Below, one piece after another: positions 1-7,700 of a stretch of DNA of 9,848 nt. The notes below the pieces were generated by a model that was not told the origin of the DNA, searched no databases, and saw nothing but the letters and a program-made list of their open reading frames with translations. The stretch's first letter is position 1; the number at the start of each line of letters is the position of its first letter. The translations under genes were made by a program, and so were the position numbers. The DNA is from Deltaproteobacteria bacterium UBA6967 (GTDB lineage Bacteria; SAR324; NAC60-12), in assembly GCA_002450295.1 (NCBI GenBank), contig DJYX01000281.1, positions 17,750-27,597 of the forward strand, given 5' to 3'.

Positions 1-152
1 GTCGCAGAGGAGTAAACGGGAGAGAAGGTTAGGTCGACTGAGGAAAGCAAAGGATCTTCGCTTGTAGCACCCATCATGGTGCCCTCACAGCCAGCAAAAC
101 TTTCTGCTACTCCGAGAAAAAACAGCGATGTGAGGAGCAATGAAGAGCGCAT
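1..152 (-). CDS. N-terminal part of an exported protein, possible lipoprotein (cut by window edge)
   Basis: This frame opens at an ATG at 152 and runs off the left edge after 50 codons, so only the N-terminus is visible. It begins MRSSLLLTSLFFLGVAESFA followed by Gly-Cys: a basic residue, a hydrophobic core of about 12 residues, and a small-residue cleavage region. That is a classical Sec signal peptide. The F-A-G-C at residues 19-22 is an imperfect lipobox, because Leu is usual at -3, so it may be a lipoprotein processed at Cys22 or a periplasmic protein cut after Ala20. The visible mature part, rich in Ser and Thr, is too short to assign a family. No good Shine-Dalgarno lies upstream, and in-frame codons above 152 offer no alternative start. 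It sits just downstream of the hairpin that follows the hibernation-factor gene, so it either has its own promoter or depends on read-through. Confidence 0.55.
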   Translation of the reverse strand, partial: MRSSLLLTSLFFLGVAESFAGCEGTMMGATSEDPLLSSVDLTFSPVYSSA

Positions 153-183
153 GGCTGACGCGAGATCGGGTGAAATGGAGAAA

Positions 184-204
184 GCACCCAGCATCACTGG
201 GTGC
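184..204 (-). terminator. Hairpin terminator after the hibernation-factor gene
   Basis: A perfect 8-bp inverted repeat (GCACCCAG / CTGGGTGC) surrounds a 5-base loop. On the minus strand it begins 8 bases after the TAG stop of the hibernation factor and is followed by TTTCTCC. The stem is GC-rich and well placed for an intrinsic terminator. The T tract is short, so termination may be partial and leave some read-through into the exported-protein gene. Confidence 0.65.
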
Positions 205-212
205 TGGAAGCA

Positions 213-503
213 CTACGAAGCCTTCAGTTTGTCTGATTTGCGGATGATTTGTGTTCGCATGGAGTCCACTCCGCGCGCCAGAGCCTTGTAGAGATTTTTA
301 TCATCGGAATTACTGGCGAGCATCTTTTGTTGGTAGCTGCAGTTGATACCTACATGATAGCTCTCGTCTTTCTGACGAGTCAGATTCACGTGAAAGGGGT
401 ATTTATTGTCGGTAATCTTCAACAGGTCATCAAAGAGTTCATGAACATGCTCTTTAACTGCATCAGAATGTTTCATGTTTTTGAAACTAACATGGATAGA
501 CAT
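213..503 (-). CDS. hpf: Short HPF/RaiA-type ribosome hibernation factor
   Basis: This 96-residue protein has the fold order of the S30AE/RaiA family. It begins with a beta strand (MSIHVSFKNM), then a helix (HSDAVKEHVHELFDDLLKI), then strands with polar charged turns (FHVNLTRQK, YHVGINCSY), and ends in a Lys/Arg-rich helix (NLYKALARGVDSMRTQIIRK). Family members bind the 30S subunit across the mRNA and tRNA channel and keep ribosomes inactive in stationary phase or stress. The length matches the short HPF/YfiA class; the C-terminal dimerisation domain of long HPF is absent, so ribosome dimerisation by this protein alone is not expected. The start at 503 is fixed by a strong GAGGAGG 4 bases upstream. 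A 17-base inverted repeat lies in the leader and a hairpin terminator follows. Distinguishing HPF from YfiA/RaiA is not possible here. Confidence 0.85.
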   Translation of the reverse strand: MSIHVSFKNMKHSDAVKEHVHELFDDLLKITDNKYPFHVNLTRQKDESYHVGINCSYQQKMLASNSDDKNLYKALARGVDSMRTQIIRKSDKLKAS

Positions 504-507
504 ACTA

Positions 508-514
508 CCTCCTC
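508..514 (-). promoter_or_regulatory. Strong ribosome binding site of the hibernation-factor gene
   Basis: On the minus strand GAGGAGG is followed by TAGT and the ATG at 503. It is the best Shine-Dalgarno match on the minus strand of the window and confirms the start. The spacing of 4 bases is slightly short. Confidence 0.75.
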
Positions 515-535
515 AGGATCTGGCGTTGATACAAT

Positions 536-552
536 CCGTGTGTCCAACACGG
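536..552. repeat. 17-base inverted repeat in the hibernation-factor leader
   Basis: CCGTGT and ACACGG flank a 5-base centre in the 97-base gap between the small membrane protein and the hibernation factor. It lies 33 bases before the hibernation-factor ATG. It could be a regulator-binding palindrome or a hairpin in the leader RNA. No T tract follows it on the minus strand, so it does not look like a terminator. The function is unknown. Confidence 0.4.
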
Positions 553-600
553 TGTTCCCAAACAGGTTCAACTCATCCGTGCATCGATAGCAGTCTCCTC

Positions 601-897
601 TCAGCTTTCGCTTTCCTCGTCTGTAGGAGCAACCATTTCAGGTACTTCTGAGCCTGAGGGAAGAAGAAAGAAGTATCCCGGTAAGAATACCAACAAAAAT
701 GCACCAATACCGATTGCAGCCAAAATGGCGATTCGCATGAGTGTCAACCGTTTGAGAGTTGAAAAATGCAGCTTCGCTGCAGCAACCTGTGTTGCTTCTT
801 CAATAGATATCAGACCTTCGAGGAGTGGGTCAAGCCGGACTGGAAAGATAGAAAAAACATTGAATTTGACCTCGCTAAGGTAGTGCAGTGATCCAAT
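601..897 (-). CDS. Small single-pass membrane protein, start unresolved
   Basis: The coordinates give the whole open frame: an in-frame stop lies at 900-898 and the TGA at 603-601. The only in-frame ATG is at 738, which gives 45 residues. That minimal product is one membrane segment (AILAAIGIGAFLLVFLPGYFFLL) followed by an acidic tail ending EESES. The 50 or so codons upstream also read like protein (FNVFSIFPVRLDPLLEGL, then ISIEEATQVAAAKLHF), which argues that the true gene begins earlier. The only rarely used initiators available there are CTG (for example at 888), ATT at 897 and TTG at 747. The frame overlaps the last codons of the prepilin gene in another phase, so translational coupling, a non-AUG start or a frameshift joining the two are all possible. 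I recognise no family. By position it belongs to the minus-strand gene string. Confidence 0.5.
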   Translation of the reverse strand: MGSLHYLSEVKFNVFSIFPVRLDPLLEGLISIEEATQVAAAKLHFSTLKRLTLMRIAILAAIGIGAFLLVFLPGYFFLLPSGSEVPEMVAPTDEESES

Positions 898-1228
898 TCA
901 ATTGTTCTATTCCATCTTTCTGAAGGCTTCCCAAAGCCATTGAGGGCAAACCGGAATCAACCTGCCAGTGCAGTTGCCAGTCAGAAAATATGGGATCAGT
1001 CAATTCGCGTTGATGAGAACCGATTTGCCGTGATTCATCGTCAAGTTCTGCAAGCAACATTGAAACCATCCAGTTGTCAAATTGGCTTGCGATGTGTCGG
1101 GCCTCTCTTTGTTGCTGAATCCCGCTTGCGATGGCTTCAGCAATCCGGTTTGTGTTCCAAAGCACCAGCAGCAGCAAAGGAAGTGAAAGTGCTACTTCCA
1201 GCAAGGTAAAGCCTAATCGCTTTTGCAT
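875..1228 (-). CDS. Type IV prepilin-like / minor pseudopilin protein
   Basis: This is a 117-residue protein that begins MQKRLG then FTLLEVALSL. That is the class III prepilin signal: a short basic leader, Gly at the cleavage site, N-methylated Phe at +1, Glu at +5, and a hydrophobic helix (VALSLPLLLLVLW). A prepilin peptidase (PilD type) would cut after Gly6. The rest is a short polar domain rich in Gln, Ser and Asp, as in minor pilins or type II secretion pseudopilins (PilV, GspI or GspH size range). The ATG at 1228 is chosen because it gives a canonical leader; a TTG at 1234 would add two residues and overlap the upstream stop. The gene follows the biotin carboxylase stop almost directly, so the two are probably co-transcribed, although no other pilus or secretion gene is present. 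Which sub-family it belongs to cannot be told. Confidence 0.7.
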   Translation of the reverse strand: MQKRLGFTLLEVALSLPLLLLVLWNTNRIAEAIASGIQQQREARHIASQFDNWMVSMLLAELDDESRQIGSHQRELTDPIFSDWQLHWQVDSGLPSMALGSLQKDGIEQLNWITALP

Positions 1229-1230
1229 CT

Positions 1231-3987
1231 TCAAAGAGTAAGTAGTTTGAGTGTGACCTCCTGACGATATTTTGCCAACATGGTGGCGTCTTCTTCCACA
1301 ATTGGGTGATCAGGCTCAATTTGGAAGAGCAGTTGTCCCCTTGAAACCAGAGTGCCTCCGGAAGAATCTACACATACCTGCCTTACCGTTCCCGGAAATT
1401 CTGCCCTAATTGGATTAAACATCTTCATCACCTCTAACAGTCCAAGCACATCATTTTGCTCCACATGTTGCCCAGCCTCCACGTAGGGTGGACTGCTGGG
1501 TGTTTCACAAGCATAGAAGGTTCCTCCTGTCCAACTTCGTACTTCATCGCTATGAGATGGTGGAAGAGGTGCCAGTGCCTGGGAGTATTGCTTGATCTTT
1601 TCAGTATTCTGAAACTCCTTTGGAATGACTGGAACCAGTGCTTGATTGCAATTCCAATCAAAATACCCGCTGCTAATGCCCAATGAGATGAGAATACTCA
1701 GCAAGGGAACCAAGCCGACTTGAAAACCAGCATGCGCTGCTTGTACGTCTGACCAGAGATCCTCGTCAAATCCGACAGGGGCCTTGTTTTCGAGGATATT
1801 CCGCAAATCTTCCCATTCTGGGTAACCTAAGCGATTTTCCAAATCTGCATAAAACTGGAGTCCTTCTTCGAGTAACAGATGATCATCCTCCCAGATAATT
1901 TCACTGGGAGGTAGTCCACTTCTTTTCTCCCAATGCAGGTAACGATAAAGCTCACGCAGCACATGAATCGGATTCTGACACCACTGAATCTGCTGCTCCT
2001 GAATTTGCCATCGAGGCTTTTGACGTTTGGCAAGCCATCCGGCGATGAGATGTGGCATACCCAACAAGCGCCTGAGTGGTCTTAGCAGCAGCGTTTTTTT
2101 CCTTTCAAAAGCTCTAAGAGCCTCTGGGCCTAGCTCCTTGATTGATCCACTCAAATGCTGCCAAGCGAACTCCAAGTCGATATCTTTCGCACCCAAGCTC
2201 AGCTTGCCGCAGAGCGCAAGGTAGGACTCCACAAAACGGGTGTTTGGCTTTACCATCGAATCCACACCCAACATCCAATACAGAATCCCATAATGAAATG
2301 ACAGGTTGAGTTGTAGATCTGTTCCGCGCACTTCCATTTCTCTAAGAACACGAGCCATTTGCTCTAGATTTTCTAAACGTGTCCTGCCCCATGTGACGGA
2401 CAGGGCCACATTAGAATCGTAGGCGCCAGCAAGATGATAAGGTTGGAATAAACCAGTATCAGGATTCCGTAATCCAATCCCCTGGTCGTCTCGTAGTTCC
2501 CCTTCAATTGGAGCCGACCATGAGCGTAAAATACCCCCAGCATGAGGTTGTAATCCCTGGTTGGTTGCATTGATTCGAACCTCCATTCCAGATAGATTTC
2601 GGAGTCGCCGTTGTGGTTTGGGAAGCACTTGTCCGTAGCAGGCAACCAGAAACATTGCGGCAACCAGTGAATCTACAAGGAAGTTGTCGCCAGGTTTGTC
2701 CGGGTTAGTAAATTCGAGCCTGTAAGCCATCTCTGTGACTCGATGTTCGACCTGAATTCTAGTGTTTACCTCCATGAAGTAGTGTTGGTCTCCTTCAACA
2801 ATGCACTCAAAGGTGGATACGTTATCCAGCCCTAGAGCCGTTCCGAAGTCCTGAGCTTGCTTACACATCTCACGTAGTACGACTAGGTCTTGCTGAAGTA
2901 CTTCTGCTTGACGATTTTTGCCAACCTCAAGATATTCAGCAATCGTTTGCTCAAGCAGCTCTTCAGTGAGTGAAAGTTCAACTAATTTTTGTTCGTGCAT
3001 CTGTAGAGAACAGTCACGACCGCCCAACTCTATGCACCACTGGCCATTACCAAGTAACTGGACTTCGTTGTGGCGAGTATCTTCAATGTTCATCTCGATT
3101 AGGAAAGTCTTGTTGTCACCCGGACCAGTCACTCGAGCTTCAATCAAGACAGCCCTTACGGCGGCTTCAATATCTGCTTCACTTTGAATAACCCGTTGAC
3201 CCTTTCCACCACCACCACCAATATGCTTAAAGCGTAGTCGTCTGCCTGGGTTTTTTGCCCAGATCTCCTTACAACAGATGAGTGTTTCTGACTGCAATTC
3301 TTCTATGCTGAACAGATCAATCTGGCGCTTGTAGGAAGCCTGCAGAATTTGCTCAGCTTGGTCCAATATGTCTGAATTGAGCTGCAAATCTGTTGGCACA
3401 GGAAGTTGATGTCGATCAATCAGGTTTTTAAGAAATTGAGAAGGATCGTTGCCTCCAGCTTTTTTCAAAAGAGTGCGTGCAGTGATTCGATCTTCACCCG
3501 GAGTTACCGATACGCTTAGCTTACGAGCCAATTGTTTGGCTTCATCTTTAGAGCCTGCCTGCTGAATCACTCTTGCACTGGGGCCAACAAAGCAAATATT
3601 CGCTTCTTCAATCTGCTTTACGAAGTCACCGTCCTCAGCCATGAACCCATAGCCTGCAAAGAGGTGGGTGTAGTTGTGCTGTTTGCAGAGACGAAGAATT
3701 TTATCAATGCATTGCTGTCGTTCCTCTCGTGACGAGCCAACATAATCAGGGATATGGTGGACCTGTTCATGACGATTAGCGAGGAATCGCAGTTCGGGAG
3801 CAAGTGTTTGGGGATACGTGATACTGTCTTTTTCAGAAAGGAGAATGCCGTATCGTGCCCCCAGTTCCTCCAAGACTTGCATGACTTCAAGGCGAATGGG
3901 GCCGCGGCAGACGATGAGGCACTTTACGTCCTTAAAACTAAATTGCTGTTGCCACGGGCTTGCAGGATTAAACGAAAGTGCTTTCAT
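1231..3987 (-). CDS. Biotin carboxylase fused to biotin carboxyl carrier domain (acyl-CoA carboxylase alpha-like)
   Basis: This 918-residue protein should use ATP and bicarbonate to carboxylate its own biotin, the first half-reaction of an acyl-CoA-type carboxylase. Residues 20-145 form the N-terminal biotin carboxylase domain (HLFAGYGFMAEDGDFV; CFVGPSA). The ATP-grasp region carries FKHIGGGGGKG (253-263), QMHEQKLVE (329-337) and the catalytic EVNTRIQVEHR (406-416). The C-terminal biotin carboxylase domain spans about 465-575 (PHAGGI; GAYDSN). Residues 580-800 are helical with no assigned domain. The biotinyl domain lies at about 815-890, with EVMKM placing the biotin on Lys855. Two points are odd: about 70 extra residues between TPGEDR and FKHIGG (167-252), and no carboxyltransferase in the protein or window. 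It is therefore not pyruvate carboxylase, and its substrate is unknown. It starts the minus-strand operon from a weakly marked ATG. Confidence 0.85.
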   Translation of the reverse strand: MKALSFNPASPWQQQFSFKDVKCLIVCRGPIRLEVMQVLEELGARYGILLSEKDSITYPQTLAPELRFLANRHEQVHHIPDYVGSSREERQQCIDKILRLCKQHNYTHLFAGYGFMAEDGDFVKQIEEANICFVGPSARVIQQAGSKDEAKQLARKLSVSVTPGEDRITARTLLKKAGGNDPSQFLKNLIDRHQLPVPTDLQLNSDILDQAEQILQASYKRQIDLFSIEELQSETLICCKEIWAKNPGRRLRFKHIGGGGGKGQRVIQSEADIEAAVRAVLIEARVTGPGDNKTFLIEMNIEDTRHNEVQLLGNGQWCIELGGRDCSLQMHEQKLVELSLTEELLEQTIAEYLEVGKNRQAEVLQQDLVVLREMCKQAQDFGTALGLDNVSTFECIVEGDQHYFMEVNTRIQVEHRVTEMAYRLEFTNPDKPGDNFLVDSLVAAMFLVACYGQVLPKPQRRLRNLSGMEVRINATNQGLQPHAGGILRSWSAPIEGELRDDQGIGLRNPDTGLFQPYHLAGAYDSNVALSVTWGRTRLENLEQMARVLREMEVRGTDLQLNLSFHYGILYWMLGVDSMVKPNTRFVESYLALCGKLSLGAKDIDLEFAWQHLSGSIKELGPEALRAFERKKTLLLRPLRRLLGMPHLIAGWLAKRQKPRWQIQEQQIQWCQNPIHVLRELYRYLHWEKRSGLPPSEIIWEDDHLLLEEGLQFYADLENRLGYPEWEDLRNILENKAPVGFDEDLWSDVQAAHAGFQVGLVPLLSILISLGISSGYFDWNCNQALVPVIPKEFQNTEKIKQYSQALAPLPPSHSDEVRSWTGGTFYACETPSSPPYVEAGQHVEQNDVLGLLEVMKMFNPIRAEFPGTVRQVCVDSSGGTLVSRGQLLFQIEPDHPIVEEDATMLAKYRQEVTLKLLTL

Positions 3988-4167
3988 GAGAATTCAGAAA
4001 CCAGAAGGAAATGAATAAAAAAGTTTTCAAAAATGATTCAATTTGGAAAAATTTGGGGCAGAATAGAGGGCTTTGTGGTAGGAGACAAGGTATTTGCCTT
4101 TAGATTCCTCACCCCAATATCAAGACATTGGAATCAAAATTCAATATGATCTCAAGCAAAGGAGACC
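3988..4167. promoter_or_regulatory. Divergent promoter region between the carboxylase operon and the EF-P operon
   Basis: This is an AT-rich 180-base gap between two genes that point away from each other, so it should hold promoters for both directions. On the minus strand TTGAAT and TATTCA, 18 bases apart, could serve the carboxylase. On the plus strand TTGCCT (4094-4099) and TATCAA (4118-4123), also 18 bases apart, could serve EF-P with a leader of roughly 35-40 bases. Both are only partial matches to the sigma-70 consensus. A 7-base direct repeat (AATTTGG at 4040-4046 and 4050-4056) is spaced one helical turn apart and could be an operator. The boxes are guesses; the presence of promoters somewhere in the gap is the firmer claim. 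Confidence 0.4.
4158..4164 (+). promoter_or_regulatory. Ribosome binding site that decides the GTG start of EF-P
   Basis: AAAGGAG lies 3 bases before the GTG at 4168. An ATG at 4146 is out of frame, and in the EF-P frame a TGA at 4147-4149 precedes, so this GTG is the first possible start. The spacing is short, but the family N-terminus begins exactly here. Confidence 0.7.
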
Positions 4168-4737
4168 GTGTACGAAACTGCTGATATCCGCAAAGGATTG
4201 CGAATAGAACTGGATAGCGAACCCTACGCCGTCATTGAATTTCAGTTTGTGAAGCCGGGTAAAGGAAATGCATTTACGAGGACTCGAATTCGCAATCTAA
4301 TCAATGGTTCGGTATTAGATCGAACCTTTAAGACGGGTGAGAAACTAAAGCCTGCCGATACTCAGGATCGGACCATGCAGTTCCTCTATCGAGATGAGGG
4401 GGATGGGGGCTTCCATTTTATGGACAACAGCAGTTACGAGCAGGTCGCTTTGGATGCTGATCTCGTCGGTGATGCCACAAACTACTTGATTGACAACATG
4501 GAAGTGAACGTTGCTTTCTTTCGTGAACGACCGATCGGCATCACTCTTCCTAATTTTGTAGTTCTAGAAGTTGTTGAAGCTCCTCCAGGGGAGAAGGGCA
4601 ATACGGTTACGGGTGCATCCAAGCCTGTTGTTGTTTCCACAGGTTACACCGTCAATGCACCTATGTTTGTTTCTGAGGGAGAGTTGTTGAAAATTGATAC
4701 TCGAACAGGCGAATACGTAGAGCGCGTAAAAGCTTAA
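4168..4737 (+). CDS. efp: Translation elongation factor P
   Basis: EF-P enters the E site of ribosomes stalled at consecutive prolines and promotes peptide-bond formation. This 189-residue protein matches the family's usual length and three-domain layout: a KOW-like domain I (residues 1-64, opening YETADIRKGLRIELDSEPYA), an OB domain II (about 65-128, with FMDNSSYEQV), and OB domain III (about 130-189, with the family signature PGEKGNTVTGASKP and a GELLKIDTRTGEYVERV end). The domain I loop reads KPGKGNAF, and Lys32 at its tip is the position that receives beta-lysine in EpmA/EpmB organisms. A PGKG loop with Lys is the type EpmA recognises, not the Arg type modified by EarP. It leads a likely operon with the large protein 7 bases downstream and an EpmA homologue after that. 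The GTG start follows a clear Shine-Dalgarno. Confidence 0.96.
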   Translation: MYETADIRKGLRIELDSEPYAVIEFQFVKPGKGNAFTRTRIRNLINGSVLDRTFKTGEKLKPADTQDRTMQFLYRDEGDGGFHFMDNSSYEQVALDADLVGDATNYLIDNMEVNVAFFRERPIGITLPNFVVLEVVEAPPGEKGNTVTGASKPVVVSTGYTVNAPMFVSEGELLKIDTRTGEYVERVKA

Positions 4738-4744
4738 GGCCACT

Positions 4745-7700
4745 ATGAAAAGCATGCTGAAGTTCAGGGATATTATCCTGGGCAAAAAAGATGATTCTCC
4801 GGATTCTTCGCAGAAAAAGGGTGACGCCAAGCAGGGCGAGGATTCACTTTCTCCGGTTGCCGCAGAACAAGTCAAAATTTTGATGGAGCTCTATCAGGAA
4901 GTTCCTTGTAATCCAAAGTCAGGGGATCTTGAAAAACGTATTAAAAATATTGTCAAAAGTCTTCAGGGAAGCAGTTTGCTGGAAAGCATTCGTGAGACTT
5001 TCTCCGATGAGCAAGTAAAAGAGTGGAAGGAGCAATCGCAGAAAGAATTTGATGAAATGGGTAAGCTCAATCGAGCTCGAATGGAGAGTCTCATTGAGGT
5101 GGCTGATGAAGGCATGCGCCAAGTCGTTTACGAAAGTATTTTTATTTTTGATGTCAATCCGTCAGATCAACCCAATCTCGATATCACTTATAAGAAGGGT
5201 GTTGATCCAGAGACTGGAAAACCAATGATTCACCGTGATCGCTATCATGTATTTTGTGAGAATGCGATGCATGGTATTGATGGAATCGATCGTTGGTTAC
5301 CAGAGCAGTCCAAACGTGAGGGGGAAGGTAATTGGATGGCCCATCTGCAGGAGCAGTTTGGTGAACTGGTCAATGATTTTGGGAAAAGCGAGAAGCCAAT
5401 TGTGCAAACACTTAGCACGATTGGGAGTCTTGGAGGTATTGGCCACAAGCCTGATTCTGACGTTGATGCACAGGTGATTTTTGGAACAGAGCCCCGATAT
5501 GAACACAATTGGACTGATGCTGACTTCTTCATTGCCTTGGCCTTCAAGATCATAAGTTCTGCTTATGATCGTTATCTTCTTCAATTTCCAGAGGAAAAGC
5601 GAGAACAGCTAAAGCAAAAAGTGAAAGATCAGATGATCGAGGAGCATGGTGAAGCTCTTAGCCCTGAACAGCAGAAAATCATCGACATCATCTTTCCAAG
5701 TACCTACACACTATTGATGCGCAAAACCTGTCGGGCTTTGATCAGCAAGATGGAGCCGGGCAAGCAAATGCAGTTCTTCTGGTCTCAAATTCCACTAATC
5801 TTACGCAAGTTGCCAGAGGGTGACCTGTATAGGAACGCACTGATTCTCTTTTTTCCTTTTCTCAAAAACATCCCAGCTAGGAAACTTCAAGGAAGCTGCT
5901 TTCCAAATTCTGTTACTTCAATGGATGCTAATGCTGCCCTTGGGCGATTGATCATTTTCTATCGTGATCGTGTATTGGGCCAACGAGTAGTGATGAAGTT
6001 ATTGGAAGAGCCGGCCAAGGCAGCTGGGGTTGAACCAGCCAAATTCCCACCTGCCCAACAAAGGCAAGTGCTAATGGAGCATTTGAAGAAGAATCCCTCG
6101 CGTGGAAAGGTCGTTCAACAATTCTTGGAGCATGTCTCTGAGAGTTATCGTTGGGAAGTCGCCCAAGACGCTGATGAGTGGCACACCGATGTTGGCCAGC
6201 AAGTAGGCTTGGATCAACAGATGCTGGAAGTGATTCAATCGATTCCTCTCAAAGACCAGGCTCGTAAGGGGTTTTTGAAAAGAATGGTGGATTTGGTAAA
6301 CGCTAGAGTGGAGCAGGAAGCAATACGCAACGAAGCCGCATATGAGCCGGGTACTTCTCGTAAGATCTACTATGCAGAAGAATACGAACTGGCAAAATAT
6401 CCTGCTCAGGAAGCTCATTACTTTGTGAATATCCTTCGTAAACAGCGGGCTGGCCAACATACGCCATTCTTGGTATCGCCGGAAGGCAGCATGGCATACT
6501 CCAACATGCTCAATGATCTACTGCTCAATCCTGCAACGCTTTTGTGTGGCTTGTCTCCGATGCCCTTTTCACTGCCTGAAGAAGTCAAAATCCTTTCGAA
6601 TATTGGTGTTTTCCCTGACTGGGAAGTGACCCAACATCGAGAGCATCAAGGAGATGAAGAACCTGATCCAAGAGCCGCAGCTGAAAATCAGGAAACATTC
6701 AAACTTAGAAATCTTCCAAACTGGGGAAACTATGCGCCATCCAGAGAAGTTTTTCTGACCTATGTGATTCCGATTTTTCTTAGAGAAAGTGAGAAGATCA
6801 GCCATCGGAATCTCCCGAAGGCGCTCTTAAACACTTGGTGGATTGAAATGCTCACCTGTGATGAGGATACTCCTGAGCTGACCAGCCTGACCAAACTCTT
6901 AATCTTTCCGAACGACAGAGCCTTCATCAAGAAAGAGATGACAGGTCCTTACGTCGATATCATCAAGAGTATGGAAGAGGAATTCCCACAGCTTGTCCGA
7001 GATCCTTGGTGGATCAAGTTTACGGAGATGCTGATGCGTTTCCAAGATCCTGAAGTACAAAAAGAAATGCTTTTCTGTTTTGCTCAGCACATTCGTGCTT
7101 CGGATGTTATTGATTTAGACACAACATCTGGGGAACCTATCTATCTTGATAAGAATTCCTCCTGGCGCTTCAAGGCAGTGCATCGCTTTTACACGAAGTT
7201 CTATGCTGAAGAGGGACCTCGAATTGATTTAATGAAATTCTCCCAAGGTAGGGATGATGTGGCTCAAGAGAAGGAAACTGTTCTGAAAAAGCTTTTCCTC
7301 AACAGTATGAAAAACACGGAGCGCAGACTGATTCAGATTGGTAATCAAAATACCATCAACCGAATGAGCCAATACATAACCCAGGTTACGAAGAACAATG
7401 AGGAGAAGGAGCGTGTCGAGAAAATACTGACCAAGCCTCTGGACAAATTGATGGACCGTATGTTGATCGTTGACATGTCCGTGGTGGATAAAGCGCAAAC
7501 TGAGGCTGAACTGAATGTCATTGAAAAACGCCAGATTGCTCAAATTCAGGATGATCGCCGGAAAGTTGGAGAATTATCAACTTCCATCACCAAACACTAC
7601 GGTGAGAAGTTGCAGGCTGAACTCAACAAAGAGGTCGTTGAGAAAATTATCTTCCAATCCAGGGTTCCCCTTGCGGGAGATCCCTTGGAAAATGTCATCT

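Noticed and set aside
249..590. Plus-strand open frame of 113 codons across the hibernation-factor gene and its leader
   Set aside because: It is antisense to a recognised gene with a strong ribosome site on the other strand.
1231..3987. Reading the 918-residue protein as pyruvate carboxylase
   Set aside because: No carboxyltransferase (HMGL-like) or PYC_OADA domain is visible between the biotin carboxylase and biotinyl parts, and the length is too short.
4146..4170. ATG at 4146 as the start of EF-P
   Set aside because: It is out of frame with EF-P, and an in-frame stop precedes the GTG at 4168.
6071..6460. Open frame of 129 codons on the minus strand inside the giant protein gene
   Set aside because: It is antisense to a continuous 1279-codon gene, with no ribosome site and a product lacking recognisable features.
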